Positions 1-8,376 of a stretch of DNA of 64,000 bases are shown here, piece after piece. Position 1 is the stretch's first letter. Every line of letters starts with the position of its first letter. The translations under genes were made by a program, and so were the position numbers. The notes under the pieces are model-generated. The model made no database searches, was not told the origin of the DNA, and worked only from the letters and a program-made list of their open reading frames with translations. The stretch is from Actinomadura nitritigenes (GTDB lineage Bacteria; Actinomycetota; Actinomycetes; Streptosporangiales; Streptosporangiaceae), in the NCBI RefSeq assembly GCF_017573545.1, contig NZ_JAGEOK010000015.1, forward strand, positions 62,001 to 126,000, in the 5' to 3' direction.

Positions 1-290
1 GCCCGGCGGCGCAGCACGGTCCGACACGTGTTCACCAGGGCGGCACGGGCGTAGGCGAGCAGGTCGTCGGGTGGGGCGGACGACCGCCGGCGGGGGCGTT
101 GCAGGCGGGCGTAGACGTCCTGGACGACGTCCTCCGCGCTCGCCTGGTCGCCCAGCAGCAGTAGCGCCAGCCGGACGAGCGACAGGTGATGCGCCTGGAA
201 CAGCTCGGCGACGTCCCGCGCCCGCGCGCCCGGCGCCGGCCCGTCGGAGGCGCCGGCGCCGGGCGCGGCCAGCGCTTGCTCGAATGTCAT
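1..290 (-). CDS. ECF (SigE-like) RNA polymerase sigma factor, N-terminal part only
   Basis: An open frame starts at the ATG whose complement is at 288-290 and runs off the left edge of the window, so about 96 residues are visible. After a low-complexity Ala/Gly/Pro leader it reads like sigma region 2 of extracytoplasmic-function sigma factors: the run VAELFQAHHLSLVRLALLLL is followed by a GDQASAEDVVQDVYARL helix (the -10 and core-binding region) and LLAYARAALVNTCRTVLRRR. This matches the actinomycete SigE-like group, in which the factor directs core polymerase to a small regulon. Region 4 and any anti-sigma gene lie outside the window. The preceding Ala/Gly stretch makes the exact start uncertain. 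Confidence 0.8.
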   Translation of the reverse strand, partial: MTFEQALAAPGAGASDGPAPGARARDVAELFQAHHLSLVRLALLLLGDQASAEDVVQDVYARLQRPRRRSSAPPDDLLAYARAALVNTCRTVLRRR

Positions 291-529
291 GCCTGTTAGA
301 CCAGCGAACCGCCGAATGGTTGTTCCTCCGGCGCGGAAGTCTCGGCGCCGCGGGGACGGGGCAGAGGAGGCCGGGGACGTGGGCGGCGGCACCCTGCCGA
401 TCACGGTCCCGCCCACAATGCCGCTCTGCAGAGGAGCCGTCCTGGCTTTACCTGCGAGGTAATGGACGGTGCGCGGGTGTGATCGTGAAGGTGGGCCGGG
501 TAGGTTCCGGCGCCGTCCGAGGAGGATCC
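291..529. promoter_or_regulatory. Divergent intergenic region with a short palindrome
   Basis: This gap separates the leftward sigma-factor gene from the rightward thioesterase gene and should hold both promoters. Positions 448-462 carry TTACCT-gcg-AGGTAA, a perfect 6-bp inverted repeat with a 3-nt spacer, which could be an operator. No other structure stands out. Assignment of the palindrome to a regulator is not possible from sequence. Confidence 0.35.
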
Positions 530-934
530 ATGACCACCGGGCTCACCCCCGACCAGATCACCGATGCCATGCCGTTCGCCCGCGCGCTCGGCGTGGAGAT
601 CGACGCCGCCGCTCCCGAGGAGGTGACGGGGCATCTCGACTGGGCGGCGGACCGCTGCACGGCCGGCGGGCTGATGCACGGCGGGGCGCTGATGGCGCTC
701 GCCGACACGCTCGGCGCGGCCTGCGCCTTCCTCAACCTGCCGCCGGGCGCGTCCACGACGACGCTGGAGTCCAAGACCAACTTCTTCAGAGGCGTGAAGG
801 AGGGCAGCGTCCGAGGCGTCTCGCACCCGCTGCACACGGGCCGGACGTCGATCGTCGTGCAGACCGACCTCTACGACGGCACCGGCCGCCGTGTGGCCCA
901 GGTGACCCAGACCCAGGCCGTTCTGCGAGCGTGA
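530..934 (+). CDS. PaaI-family hotdog-fold thioesterase
   Basis: The 134-residue product has the size and pattern of single-domain hotdog acyl-CoA thioesterases of the PaaI/YdiI type (DUF4442/4HBT). The characteristic segment around residues 48-60, LMHGGALMALADT, holds the HGG turn at 50-52 and an acidic residue at 59 on the hot-dog helix. Downstream, TTTLESKTNFFRGVKEG matches the central beta strands. The start is the ATG at 530, preceded by GAGGAGG with good spacing; an upstream in-frame extension to position 71 is Arg/Pro/Gly-rich and not protein-like. The expected reaction is hydrolysis of a CoA thioester, with unknown substrate. It stands alone between divergent and convergent genes. Confidence 0.82.
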   Translation: MTTGLTPDQITDAMPFARALGVEIDAAAPEEVTGHLDWAADRCTAGGLMHGGALMALADTLGAACAFLNLPPGASTTTLESKTNFFRGVKEGSVRGVSHPLHTGRTSIVVQTDLYDGTGRRVAQVTQTQAVLRA

Positions 935-956
935 CCGAACGCCGGGCCGGGAGCCT

Positions 957-1679
957 TTACGTTGTAGATTTTTTAGCGACGTGCTCGTCGAAGAAGGCGA
1001 AGATGCGCTCCCAGGCGACGGGCGCGTTCTCGCGGCCCCTGCCCAGGCCGAACGCGATCTTCGTGACCGGCCCGAGGAGGCCCGGCGCCTCGGGCCCGGT
1101 GAGGAAGCTGTGGCCGCTGCCGGGGTACTCCCTCACGTCGTGCGGGACTCCCCCGGCGGTCAGGGCCCGGTCGAGCTTGGCGGCGGCGCCGCGGAGGGTC
1201 GGGTCCGCGCCGCCGTAGCTGGCGACGATCGGACATGCCTCCCGCAGCGCCTCCTCCGGCCTTCTCGGCAGCATGCCGTAGTTGACCGCCGCCGCCTGGA
1301 AGTCGTACTTCGCCGCGGCGACCAGCGCGAACCCGCCGCCCATGCAGAAGCCGCACACGCCCACGTCGCCGGTGCAGTCGTCACGCGCGGCCAGCCAGGC
1401 GCGCGCCGCCTCGACCGCGTCGTAGGTGGGGCCGCGTCCGGCGCGCATCTCCCCCAGCGCCTTGCGGACGCACCGCACCCACGGCGCGCCGCCGTAGAAG
1501 TCCGGCAGGACGGCCAGGTAGCCGCGGGAGGCGAACCGGTCGGCCTGCGCGCGCATGTCAGGGGTGGCGCCGAACGCCTCGAACACGATGACGACGGCGG
1601 GCCACGGCCCGTCTCCCTCGGGGACGGCGAGGTACCCGGGCAGCTCGCGGGCGCCGGTGGGGATCACGATGTCCGACAT
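957..1679 (-). CDS. Dienelactone hydrolase family protein
   Basis: The 240-residue alpha/beta hydrolase carries the carboxymethylenebutenolidase-type triad: Cys112 in GFCMGGG, Asp159 in SYGGADP and His190 in PGSGHSFL. The oxyanion-side EAFG motif is near residue 34. Such enzymes open dienelactone to maleylacetate in chloroaromatic degradation, but many chromosomal members act on other esters, so the substrate is left open. No signal peptide is visible, so it is cytoplasmic. It converges on the thioesterase gene (22-bp gap) and lies 77 bp downstream of the same-strand thyX gene. The start is an ATG with a modest ribosome site. Confidence 0.85.
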   Translation of the reverse strand: MSDIVIPTGARELPGYLAVPEGDGPWPAVVIVFEAFGATPDMRAQADRFASRGYLAVLPDFYGGAPWVRCVRKALGEMRAGRGPTYDAVEAARAWLAARDDCTGDVGVCGFCMGGGFALVAAAKYDFQAAAVNYGMLPRRPEEALREACPIVASYGGADPTLRGAAAKLDRALTAGGVPHDVREYPGSGHSFLTGPEAPGLLGPVTKIAFGLGRGRENAPVAWERIFAFFDEHVAKKSTT

Positions 1680-1756
1680 GCCGCCCCATCCTGCCGCAGG
1701 CGTACATCGTACGTACAGACCCGCGCCGGCGGTGGCTCAGCGCGCCGCCGCGGGCG

Positions 1757-2554
1757 TCAGACCTTGCGCCACTTCGGGATCCAGGCGCCGTCCTCCACCT
1801 CGTAGTCGCCGAACAGGTCGGGCGCCTCCGTGCGCATGAGCTCGCCGATCTTGCCGAAGAGCAGGCGGATCTCCTCCTCGGCGCCGGGCGCGGTCCGGTT
1901 CTCCAGGGTGTGCCGCAGGCTGCGGACGTTCGCCGTCCAGACCAGGCCCGTGCCGAGGCCCTCCGGGGCGAAGCGGCGCATGAAGGAGGTCTTGTGCTTC
2001 TTCTCCTTGAAGGGGACGCCCTCCTCGTCCAGCCCGAAGTGCTCGGTCATCCACCCCTGGAACTCCTCCATCTGCTCCAGCATCGCGGTGGCGCGCTTCA
2101 TCAGCTCGGCGTCCTCGCGGGCCCACTCGGGGAACCAGAAGGGGATGTCCGTGAGCCGGACGTACCGCAGCGACTCCTGCGAGATCGCGACACCGGGGCG
2201 GTGGCGCACGAGCTCGTGGGTCAGCACGCGGCTGACGTTGTGCAGCACGAAGCTGAAGCTGACGTGCTCCAGCACCGAGCCGTGCAGGCTGCGGAGGATG
2301 TTCTCCAGGTAGGCGGACGAGTCGGTGCGGACCTTGGTCACGTTGGGGTTGAGGCCCGGCTCCCAGGACCGGTAGCAGAGCCGGCCGGCGAACTCCGCGA
2401 GGGTCTGGGGGTCGTTCAGCTCGTCGTCGAGGTCGCCGCGGTCGAGGCGCTCCAGCCAGCTCTCGCCGCCGACGTCCCGCAGGTACCGGGCCACCTCGCC
2501 GTAGTCCAGTTCGGGCCGCGCTACGAGGAACACCTCAGGCTCGACGCTCTTCAC
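1757..2554 (-). CDS. thyX: FAD-dependent thymidylate synthase (ThyX), variant signature motif
   Basis: The 265-residue product resembles flavin-dependent thymidylate synthase, which makes dTMP from dUMP with methylenetetrahydrofolate, FAD and NADPH. The H-G-S-x-x-E-H segment at 91-97 and the signature RHRPGVAISQESLRY at 117-131 are visible. In the canonical motif RHR is followed by seven residues and Ser; here there are eight (120-127, then Ser128), a real difference confirmed by reading the codons. I take the GTG at 2554 as start because AGGGGGA sits six bases upstream; the frame continues further upstream but has no convincing site. It could be an alternative ThyX subgroup rather than the organism's only thymidylate synthase. 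Confidence 0.82.
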   Translation of the reverse strand: MKSVEPEVFLVARPELDYGEVARYLRDVGGESWLERLDRGDLDDELNDPQTLAEFAGRLCYRSWEPGLNPNVTKVRTDSSAYLENILRSLHGSVLEHVSFSFVLHNVSRVLTHELVRHRPGVAISQESLRYVRLTDIPFWFPEWAREDAELMKRATAMLEQMEEFQGWMTEHFGLDEEGVPFKEKKHKTSFMRRFAPEGLGTGLVWTANVRSLRHTLENRTAPGAEEEIRLLFGKIGELMRTEAPDLFGDYEVEDGAWIPKWRKV

Positions 2555-2668
2555 TTCGTATCCCCCTACGGGCCGGTTCCGTCGCCCTATAGGAAACCAC
2601 CCCGCCGGGGGCGCCGCGACCCGGGTGCCCGGCATCGCGTGTAATGGGCGTCCTGGGACGACGCTCAT

Positions 2669-4795
2669 GTGGTCATGTCCGAGACTAGAGAGGCTTCACC
2701 TGCTGTGGGGGGTTCGAGGATGGTCGACGGGGACTCGGGGCCGGCCGGGCTGACGGTGCTGGGGGCGTGCCCGCTCGACTGCCCGGACGGGTGCTCGTGG
2801 GTGGTGACCGTCCGGGACGGCAAGGCGGTGCGGCTGCGCGGCAACCCGGACCACCCGTACACGCGCGGGGCGCTGTGCACCAAGGTGAACCGGTGGCTCG
2901 AACGCGCGGAGCAGCCCGACCGGATCCTGCACCCGATGCGGCGCGTCGGCGCGAAGGGCGAGGGGCGCTTCGAGCGGATCACCTGGGACGAGGCCCTTGA
3001 CGAGATCGCGGACCGGCTGCGCGGCGTGATCGCCGAGCACGGCGGCGAGGCCGTCTGGCCCTACTGGGGCACGGGCACGCTGGGCTACCTGCAGGGCTGC
3101 GAGGGCTTCGGCGGGCGCCGGTTCTTCAACGTGCTGGGCGCGTCGGCGCACGCCGTCGACATCTGCTCGGCGGCCGGGGCGGCCGGGATGACGGCCGCGA
3201 TCGGGTCGGCGGGCGGCATGGACCCGCAGGACCTGGCGCACGCCCGGCTGGTCCTGTTGTGGGGGACGAACCCGCTGACCAGCGGGCACCATGTGTGGAA
3301 GTTCGTCCAGGACGCGCGCAGGGCGGGCGCGCACCTGGTCGCGATCGACCCGGTCCGGACGCGGACGGCGCAGCAGGCCGACGAGCACCTGGCCCCGCTG
3401 CCCGGCACGGACGCGGCGCTCGCGCTGGGGCTGCTGAACGTGGTCGTGCGCCTCGGCGCGCAGGACGAGGAGTTCCTGCGGGACCACACGCGGGGGTGGG
3501 AGGAGTTCCGGGAGCGGATCGCGGAGTTCCCGCCGGAGCGGGCCGCGGAGATCACCGGCGTCCCGGCGGCGGACATCGTCGCGCTGGGCGAGCGGATCGC
3601 GCGCACCCGTCCCACCGCCATCCGGGCGACGCAGGGCGTCCAGCGGCACTCCGGCGGCGGGGCGACGCTCCGGGTGCTGGCCGGCATCCCGGCGGTCACC
3701 GGCGACTGGCGGCTGCGCGGCGGCGGCCTCGCGTTCTCGACGTCGGGGCACATCAAGCTGAACAAGGCGGCGCTGTACCGGGACGACCTGCGTCCGGGCC
3801 CGGTGCGGACGCTGTCGATGAGCCGGCTCGGCGAGGGCCTGCTGGACGTCCAGGACCCGCCGGTCAAGGCGCTGTTCGTGATCGCGGCGAACCCGGCGGG
3901 CAGCACGCCGCACCAGAACAGGGTGCGGCGGGGCCTCGCGCGCGAGGACCTGTTCACGGTGGTGCTGGAGCAGTTCCCGACCGACACCGTGGACTACGCC
4001 GACATCGTGCTCCCGGCGACCGCGCAGCACGAGCACGCCGACCTGCACGAGGGGTACGGCCACCTGTACCTGACCTGGAACGAGCCGGCGGTCGCGCCGC
4101 CCGGCGAGTGCCTGCCGACGTCGGAGACGTTCCGGCGGCTCGCGCGGCGGATGGGCGTCGAGGAGCCGGCCGTGTACGACTCCGACGAGCGGCTCGCCGA
4201 GCAGCTGCTGGCCTCGGACCACCCGTGGATGGCGGGCGTCACGCTGGACCGGCTGCGCGAGGAGGGGTTCGTCCGGATGGCCGTGCCGGACCCGTTCGTC
4301 CCGTACGCCGGCGGGTTCCCGACGCCGTCGGGGCGGCTGGAGTTCCGGTCGGCGCGGGCGGCCGGGGCCGGGGCGGACCCGCTGGCCGGGTACGTCCCGC
4401 CGTTCGAGGTCGCCGATCCGGAGCGGGCGCGGCGCTACCCGCTGGCGCTGGTCTCGGCGGCGTCGCACGAGTTCCTGAACACCCAGTTCGCCAACAACCC
4501 GGAACTGCGGCGCCGCGCGGGCGACCCGGCCGTTCGGGTCCATCCGGACGACGCGGCGGCGCGGGGCCTGGCCGACGGGCAGCGGGTCCGCGTCGGCAAC
4601 GACCGCGGCTCCTTCGAAGCCGTCCTGCGGGTGTCCGACCAGGTCAGGCCCGGTGTCGCGGCGACCTCGAAGGGGCACTGGCCGAAGTTCGCCGGCGGTT
4701 CGAACGCCAACGCGGTGGTGGACGAGCGCGCCACCGACCTCGGCGGCGGCCCGGTGTTCCACGACACCCGCGTCGAGATCACCGCGGCCGGCTGA
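2669..4795 (+). CDS. Molybdopterin-dependent oxidoreductase (DMSO reductase superfamily)
   Basis: The 708-residue protein has an N-terminal 4Fe-4S motif with cysteines at about 34, 38, 42 and 70 (C-x3-C-x3-C-x27-C), then the large bis-MGD-binding domain (VLLWGTNPLTSGHHVWKFV, AIDPVRT, VTGDWRLRGGG). The C-terminal molybdopterin dinucleotide-binding barrel is also present (VRVHPDDAAARGLADGQRVR). It therefore resembles BisC/thiosulfate-reductase/formate-dehydrogenase-like catalytic subunits. No Tat signal or neighbouring electron-transfer subunit is seen, so a cytoplasmic soluble enzyme with unknown substrate is most likely. Starts at GTG 2669, ATG 2675 and ATG 2720 are all in frame; the last has a G-rich site before it and would still keep every cysteine. 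It is divergent from thyX. Confidence 0.88.
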   Translation: MVMSETREASPAVGGSRMVDGDSGPAGLTVLGACPLDCPDGCSWVVTVRDGKAVRLRGNPDHPYTRGALCTKVNRWLERAEQPDRILHPMRRVGAKGEGRFERITWDEALDEIADRLRGVIAEHGGEAVWPYWGTGTLGYLQGCEGFGGRRFFNVLGASAHAVDICSAAGAAGMTAAIGSAGGMDPQDLAHARLVLLWGTNPLTSGHHVWKFVQDARRAGAHLVAIDPVRTRTAQQADEHLAPLPGTDAALALGLLNVVVRLGAQDEEFLRDHTRGWEEFRERIAEFPPERAAEITGVPAADIVALGERIARTRPTAIRATQGVQRHSGGGATLRVLAGIPAVTGDWRLRGGGLAFSTSGHIKLNKAALYRDDLRPGPVRTLSMSRLGEGLLDVQDPPVKALFVIAANPAGSTPHQNRVRRGLAREDLFTVVLEQFPTDTVDYADIVLPATAQHEHADLHEGYGHLYLTWNEPAVAPPGECLPTSETFRRLARRMGVEEPAVYDSDERLAEQLLASDHPWMAGVTLDRLREEGFVRMAVPDPFVPYAGGFPTPSGRLEFRSARAAGAGADPLAGYVPPFEVADPERARRYPLALVSAASHEFLNTQFANNPELRRRAGDPAVRVHPDDAAARGLADGQRVRVGNDRGSFEAVLRVSDQVRPGVAATSKGHWPKFAGGSNANAVVDERATDLGGGPVFHDTRVEITAAG

Positions 4796-4828
4796 TGCCG
4801 GTACGGTATGCGCCGTACGGAGGGATCG

Positions 4829-6076
4829 ATGACGTTTCAGGCCATGCTCGACCGCGCCCGCAAGTACGAGCGGCAGGGCCGCCCGGAGGAGGCCGCGGGG
4901 GCGTACGCGTCCGCCGCGCAGGACGCCGAGGCGCGCGGGGACCGGGCGTCGGCCGTCGCCGTCCGGGCCCGGCAGGCGCGCGCGCTGGCCGCGGCGGGCC
5001 GGGTGGACGAGGCGCTGCGGGTGCTGGACGGCGCCGAGCGGGCGGCGGCGGCGCTGCCCGGCGGGCCTGAGGTCCGCGCGGTGCTGGACGGGCAGGCCGC
5101 GCACGTCCTGGCCGCGGCCGGGCGGACGGGCGACGCGGCGCGCCGGGCGTGGGGCGCGATGGCGGGCTTCCGGTCCGCCCAGGACCACAAGCGCGCCGAC
5201 GTCGCGGGCGTGCACGCCGCGCGGCTGATCGTGAAGGACGCGGGGCCGCGCGGCGCGCTCGGGCCGCTGCGGGACCTGCTGGCGAGGATGCCGGCGGGCG
5301 GCGACGGGCACCGGCAGGTCGCGGCGCTGCTCGCCGACGCCGAGCGCCGCCCCGACCGCGACTACGACGTCCTGATCACCGACCCGGACAGCGCCTCGTG
5401 GGGGCGGCTCGCCGCGGCCCTCGCGGTCGGCGCGCACCTGGCGGTCGGGAACGCGGTGCCGTGGAACACGCTGTCCACCCCGGACGGCGCCCGCGACGAC
5501 CGCGTCCTGCTGGAACGCGACTGGGGCATCACGGACGCGGCGGGCTGGCGCGAGCAGATCGACCGGCTGCTGGACGCCGAGAACAGCGACCCGGCCATCC
5601 AGATGGTGCTCGACCAGCGCGGCCGCGGCACCGAGCCGCACGCCTGGCGGGCGGCGATCGTCGCCTGGTGCCGCGAGCGCGACATCTCCGACGAGACCAT
5701 CGAGCACGTCGTGGCGCTGTCGGAGCTGATCCGGCGGTACGAGGCGCGGTTCCGCGCGGACGGGCTGCTGGCGCCGGACGGCCGGGTCGAGAGCGTGTAC
5801 GGCTACGACTTCGGCCGCGCGGTGAACATGGCGCGCTGGGGCCTGAACGCGGGCTACTGCGACGCCGAGGAGGCCGAGAAGTGCGTGCTGGTCGCGGGCC
5901 ACCGCGCCGGCCAGGTCTACGGATCGTGGACGTCGTTCTCGTCGGGGTACGTCCTCGGCCGGATGCTCCGGTTCGACGACGGCGAGTTCGGCGAGTGGTA
6001 CGACCGGTCGCTGGCCGGCCACCGCATCCTCGCGGACGACCCGGCGAGCCCCTGGCGCCGCATGGCCTGGGGCTAG
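4829..6076 (+). CDS. DUF1266 family protein with TPR-like N-terminus
   Basis: The 415-residue cytoplasmic protein has two parts. Residues 1-150 form Ala-rich helical hairpins (LDRARKYERQGRPEEAAGAY and similar) typical of degenerate TPR repeats. The C-terminal 200 residues contain ERDWGITDAAGWREQIDRLL, FGRAVNMARWGLNAGYCDAE and a Trp-rich SWTSFSSGYVLGRMLRFDDG segment, characteristic of DUF1266. The family's role is unknown; members occur near contact-dependent or signalling loci, but nothing here supports that. The start at ATG 4829 has GGAGGG four bases upstream. The stop overlaps the stop of the convergent adenosine deaminase gene by four bases. Confidence 0.78.
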   Translation: MTFQAMLDRARKYERQGRPEEAAGAYASAAQDAEARGDRASAVAVRARQARALAAAGRVDEALRVLDGAERAAAALPGGPEVRAVLDGQAAHVLAAAGRTGDAARRAWGAMAGFRSAQDHKRADVAGVHAARLIVKDAGPRGALGPLRDLLARMPAGGDGHRQVAALLADAERRPDRDYDVLITDPDSASWGRLAAALAVGAHLAVGNAVPWNTLSTPDGARDDRVLLERDWGITDAAGWREQIDRLLDAENSDPAIQMVLDQRGRGTEPHAWRAAIVAWCRERDISDETIEHVVALSELIRRYEARFRADGLLAPDGRVESVYGYDFGRAVNMARWGLNAGYCDAEEAEKCVLVAGHRAGQVYGSWTSFSSGYVLGRMLRFDDGEFGEWYDRSLAGHRILADDPASPWRRMAWG

Positions 6077-7104
6077 CCGTCCGCCAGGGCGTCGATCTCG
6101 GCGGTGACCTCGCGGCGCCCGGCGTCGTCGAGGGACGAGGCGGCGACGGCGTTGCGGGCGAGCGCGGCCAGATCCGCCCGGCCGAGCCCGAACACCTCGG
6201 CGGCGACGCGGTACTCGCCGGTCAGCGTGGTGTCGAACATGGGCGGGTCGTCGCTGTTCAGCGTGACGAACAGGCCCTCCTCCAGCATGCGCGGCAGCGG
6301 GTGCTCGTCGAGCGAGGCGACCTGCCCGGTCCTCAGGTTCGACGTGGGGCACACCTCCAGCGGGATCTGCGTCTCGCGCAGGCGGGCGGTGAGGCGGGGG
6401 TCCTCCAGGCAGCTGGTGCCGTGGCCGATGCGCTCGGCGCCGAGCCCGTCGAGGGCCTCCCAGATCGTCTCCGGGCCGGTCATCTCACCGGCGTGCGGAA
6501 GGCTGCGCAGGCCCGCGGCGCGTGCGGCGCGGAAGGCGTCCCGGAACGCGTCCCGGTGCGGCGGGCGGCACTGCTCGATGCCGCCCAGGCCGAACCCGAC
6601 GAGCGCCTCGGGCGGGTGGGCGAGCGCGTGGTCGAGGGTGCCGCGGGCGCCCTCGGCGCCGAACTCGCCGGGGATGTCGAAGACGTAGGCGACGCGGATC
6701 CCGTGCCGGGCGCGGGCCTCGCGGACGGCGTGGTCGAGCGCCTCGGTGATCGCGGGCATCGGCATGCCGGCGCGCTGGTGGGTGTACGGGGTGACGGTCA
6801 GCTCGACGTACCGGACGTTCTGCGCGGCGAGGTCGCGGGCCGTGCCGAGCACGAGGGTCCCGACGTCCTCGGGGGTCCGGACGAGGCTCGACACCGACTC
6901 GTACACCTCGGCGAAGTGGGGGAAGTCGCGGAACTCGTAGAAGGCGCGCAGCTCGCGCTCGTCCGCGGGGACGGGGCCGTCGGGGTGGCGGCGGGCCAGT
7001 TCGAGGACGGTGGGGACGGAGGCGGAGCCCACGAGGTGGACGTGGAGCTCGACCTTCGGCAGGGCGTCGATGAACGCCTCGATGGGGGACGTGTCGGTCA
7101 GCAC
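6073..7104 (-). CDS. add: Adenosine deaminase
   Basis: The 343-residue protein is of normal length for the bacterial adenosine/adenine deaminase family, which hydrolyses adenosine to inosine and ammonia in purine salvage. Metal-binding HVH is at residues 21-23 in LPKVELHVHLVGSA, with a third His in LPHAGEM, a catalytic-region GHGTS, and the Asp pair in NSDDPPMFD near the C-terminus. The barrel motif ICPTSN-like EVCPTSNLRTG is present. Position 25-27 reads LVGS where many enzymes have L-x-G-S, consistent with adenosine deaminase proper. It is transcribed alone, back-to-back with the WYL regulator gene. Confidence 0.9.
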   Translation of the reverse strand: MLTDTSPIEAFIDALPKVELHVHLVGSASVPTVLELARRHPDGPVPADERELRAFYEFRDFPHFAEVYESVSSLVRTPEDVGTLVLGTARDLAAQNVRYVELTVTPYTHQRAGMPMPAITEALDHAVREARARHGIRVAYVFDIPGEFGAEGARGTLDHALAHPPEALVGFGLGGIEQCRPPHRDAFRDAFRAARAAGLRSLPHAGEMTGPETIWEALDGLGAERIGHGTSCLEDPRLTARLRETQIPLEVCPTSNLRTGQVASLDEHPLPRMLEEGLFVTLNSDDPPMFDTTLTGEYRVAAEVFGLGRADLAALARNAVAASSLDDAGRREVTAEIDALADG

Positions 7105-7211
7105 GCCGCGAAGCTAACAGCCGTCCCAACGGCGGGGACAGGGATATCCGGGGTACCTGCCACAAGATTGTCAGGAACGACCGGGGCCGCCCGTCCGGCG
7201 AGAATGGGGGC

Positions 7212-8177
7212 ATGCGCGCCGCCCGGTTGATCTCGCTCGTCCTGCTCCTGCAGTCGCGGGGGGCGATGACGGCCGGGGAGCTGGCCCGGGAGCTGGAGGT
7301 CTCGGAGCGGACCGTCTACCGGGACGTGGAGGCGCTGTCGTCGGCCGGGGTCCCGGTGTACGCCGACCAGGGCCGCAACGGCGGGTACCGGCTCGTCGGC
7401 GGGTACCGGACGCGGCTCACCGGCCTGAGCCGGGAGGAGGCCGAGGCGCTGTTCCTGTCCGGCCTGCCCGGCCCGGCCGGGGAGATGGGGCTCGGCGACG
7501 CGGTCGCGGCCGCCGAGCTGAAGGTCCTCGCGGCGCTGCCCGCCTCGCTGCGGGACGCGCCGGCGCGGGCCGGGCAGCGGTTCCATCTCGACGCCCCCGG
7601 CTGGTTCGGCGAGGCCGGGACGCCGCCGCTGCTGCGCGACCTCGCGCGCGCGGTGTGGCGGGACGAGACCGTCGTCCTGCGCTACCGCAAGGGCGGCGAG
7701 GTGGCCCGGACGGTGGACCCGTACGGGCTCGTGCTGAAGAACGGCACCTGGTACCTCGTCGGCCGGGTCGGCGGGCAGCCCCGCACGTACCGGGTCGACC
7801 GCGTCACCGCCGTCGAGGAGACCGGCGCGGTGTTCGAGCGGGACGAGGCGTTCGACCTCGCCGGGCACTGGGACGAGCAGGCGGCGGCCTTCGTCCGGTC
7901 GATGCTGCGCGAGGAGGTCGCCGTGCGGCTCAGCCCGGCCGGGATGCGGCTGCTGCGGTTCGCGGTCGAGCCGGTCGCCGCGGAGCGGGCCGCTGGGAGC
8001 GCGGGCGAGCCCGACGACCGGGGCTGGCGCTCCGCCGTCCTGCCGGTCGAGTCGCTGGAGGTGGCGGCCTCGCAGCTCATGCGGCTGGGTCCGGAGGTCG
8101 AGGTGCTCGGCCCGCCGGCGCTGCGCGAGCGCATGGCGAGCGCGGCGGCCCGCCTCGCCGCCCTCTACGCCGTCTGA
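7212..8177 (+). CDS. YafY-type HTH/WYL-domain transcriptional regulator
   Basis: The 321-residue protein has an N-terminal winged helix (ARELEVSERTVYRDVEALSS, about residues 20-42) followed by the beta-hairpin QGRNGGYRLV and, from about residue 140, a WYL domain (YRKGGEVARTVDPYGLVLKNGTWYLVG, split here as visible motifs VDPYGLVLKNGTWYLVG and TYRVDRV). WYL domains sense ligands, often nucleic acids or small molecules, and these proteins repress or activate nearby or distant genes. There is no Shine-Dalgarno sequence near the ATG at 7212. Its stop codon lies inside the first unit of a 29-bp tandem repeat. It may autoregulate or control the divergent add gene, but this is inference. Confidence 0.85.
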   Translation: MRAARLISLVLLLQSRGAMTAGELARELEVSERTVYRDVEALSSAGVPVYADQGRNGGYRLVGGYRTRLTGLSREEAEALFLSGLPGPAGEMGLGDAVAAAELKVLAALPASLRDAPARAGQRFHLDAPGWFGEAGTPPLLRDLARAVWRDETVVLRYRKGGEVARTVDPYGLVLKNGTWYLVGRVGGQPRTYRVDRVTAVEETGAVFERDEAFDLAGHWDEQAAAFVRSMLREEVAVRLSPAGMRLLRFAVEPVAAERAAGSAGEPDDRGWRSAVLPVESLEVAASQLMRLGPEVEVLGPPALRERMASAAARLAALYAV

Positions 8178-8259
8178 CCGGCGCGGCCGGTCCCCCGTCG
8201 CCCTGACCGGCGCGCTCCGTTCGCCGTCGCCCTGACCGGCGCGCTCCGTTCGCCATCGC
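8173..8259. repeat. Three tandem 29-bp units covering a stop codon
   Basis: Units begin at about 8173, 8202 and 8231. Units 2 and 3 differ by a single base (CCTGACCGGCGCGCTCCGTT then CGCCGTCGC or CGCCATCGC). Unit 1 is degenerate in its second half and contains the TGA stop of the WYL regulator gene. This looks like local duplication of the gene end rather than a regulatory array. Confidence 0.75.
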
Positions 8260-8275
8260 CGCTGTGACCCCGGAC

Positions 8276-8317
8276 ACATCGGTCGGTAACCGAACATTTC
8301 GGTAACCGATGTATCTT
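8276..8317 (+). promoter_or_regulatory. Palindromic operator and promoter of the MFS-MarR unit
   Basis: Two identical 11-bp palindromes TCGGTAACCGA lie at 8283-8293 and 8299-8309, 16 bp apart, and are framed by a perfect 8-bp inverted repeat ACATCGGT (8276-8283) / ACCGATGT (8305-8312). A -10-like TATCTT at 8312-8317 abuts the second copy, so bound repressor would block RNA polymerase. The best candidate regulator is the MarR protein encoded downstream in the same unit, but the half-site resembles TetR operators too. Confidence 0.6.
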
Positions 8318-8376
8318 GGGCGGCGGGAACGGCGAGACGTGCCGCGGCGCCCGGGGCGGCCGCGGCCGGAGGTGAC

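Noticed and set aside
2696..6352. A very long open frame of about 1,200 codons on the minus strand
   Set aside because: It lies opposite three well-supported genes and its sequence is Arg/Ala/Pro-rich without any motif; in such GC-rich DNA the antisense frame often lacks stops.
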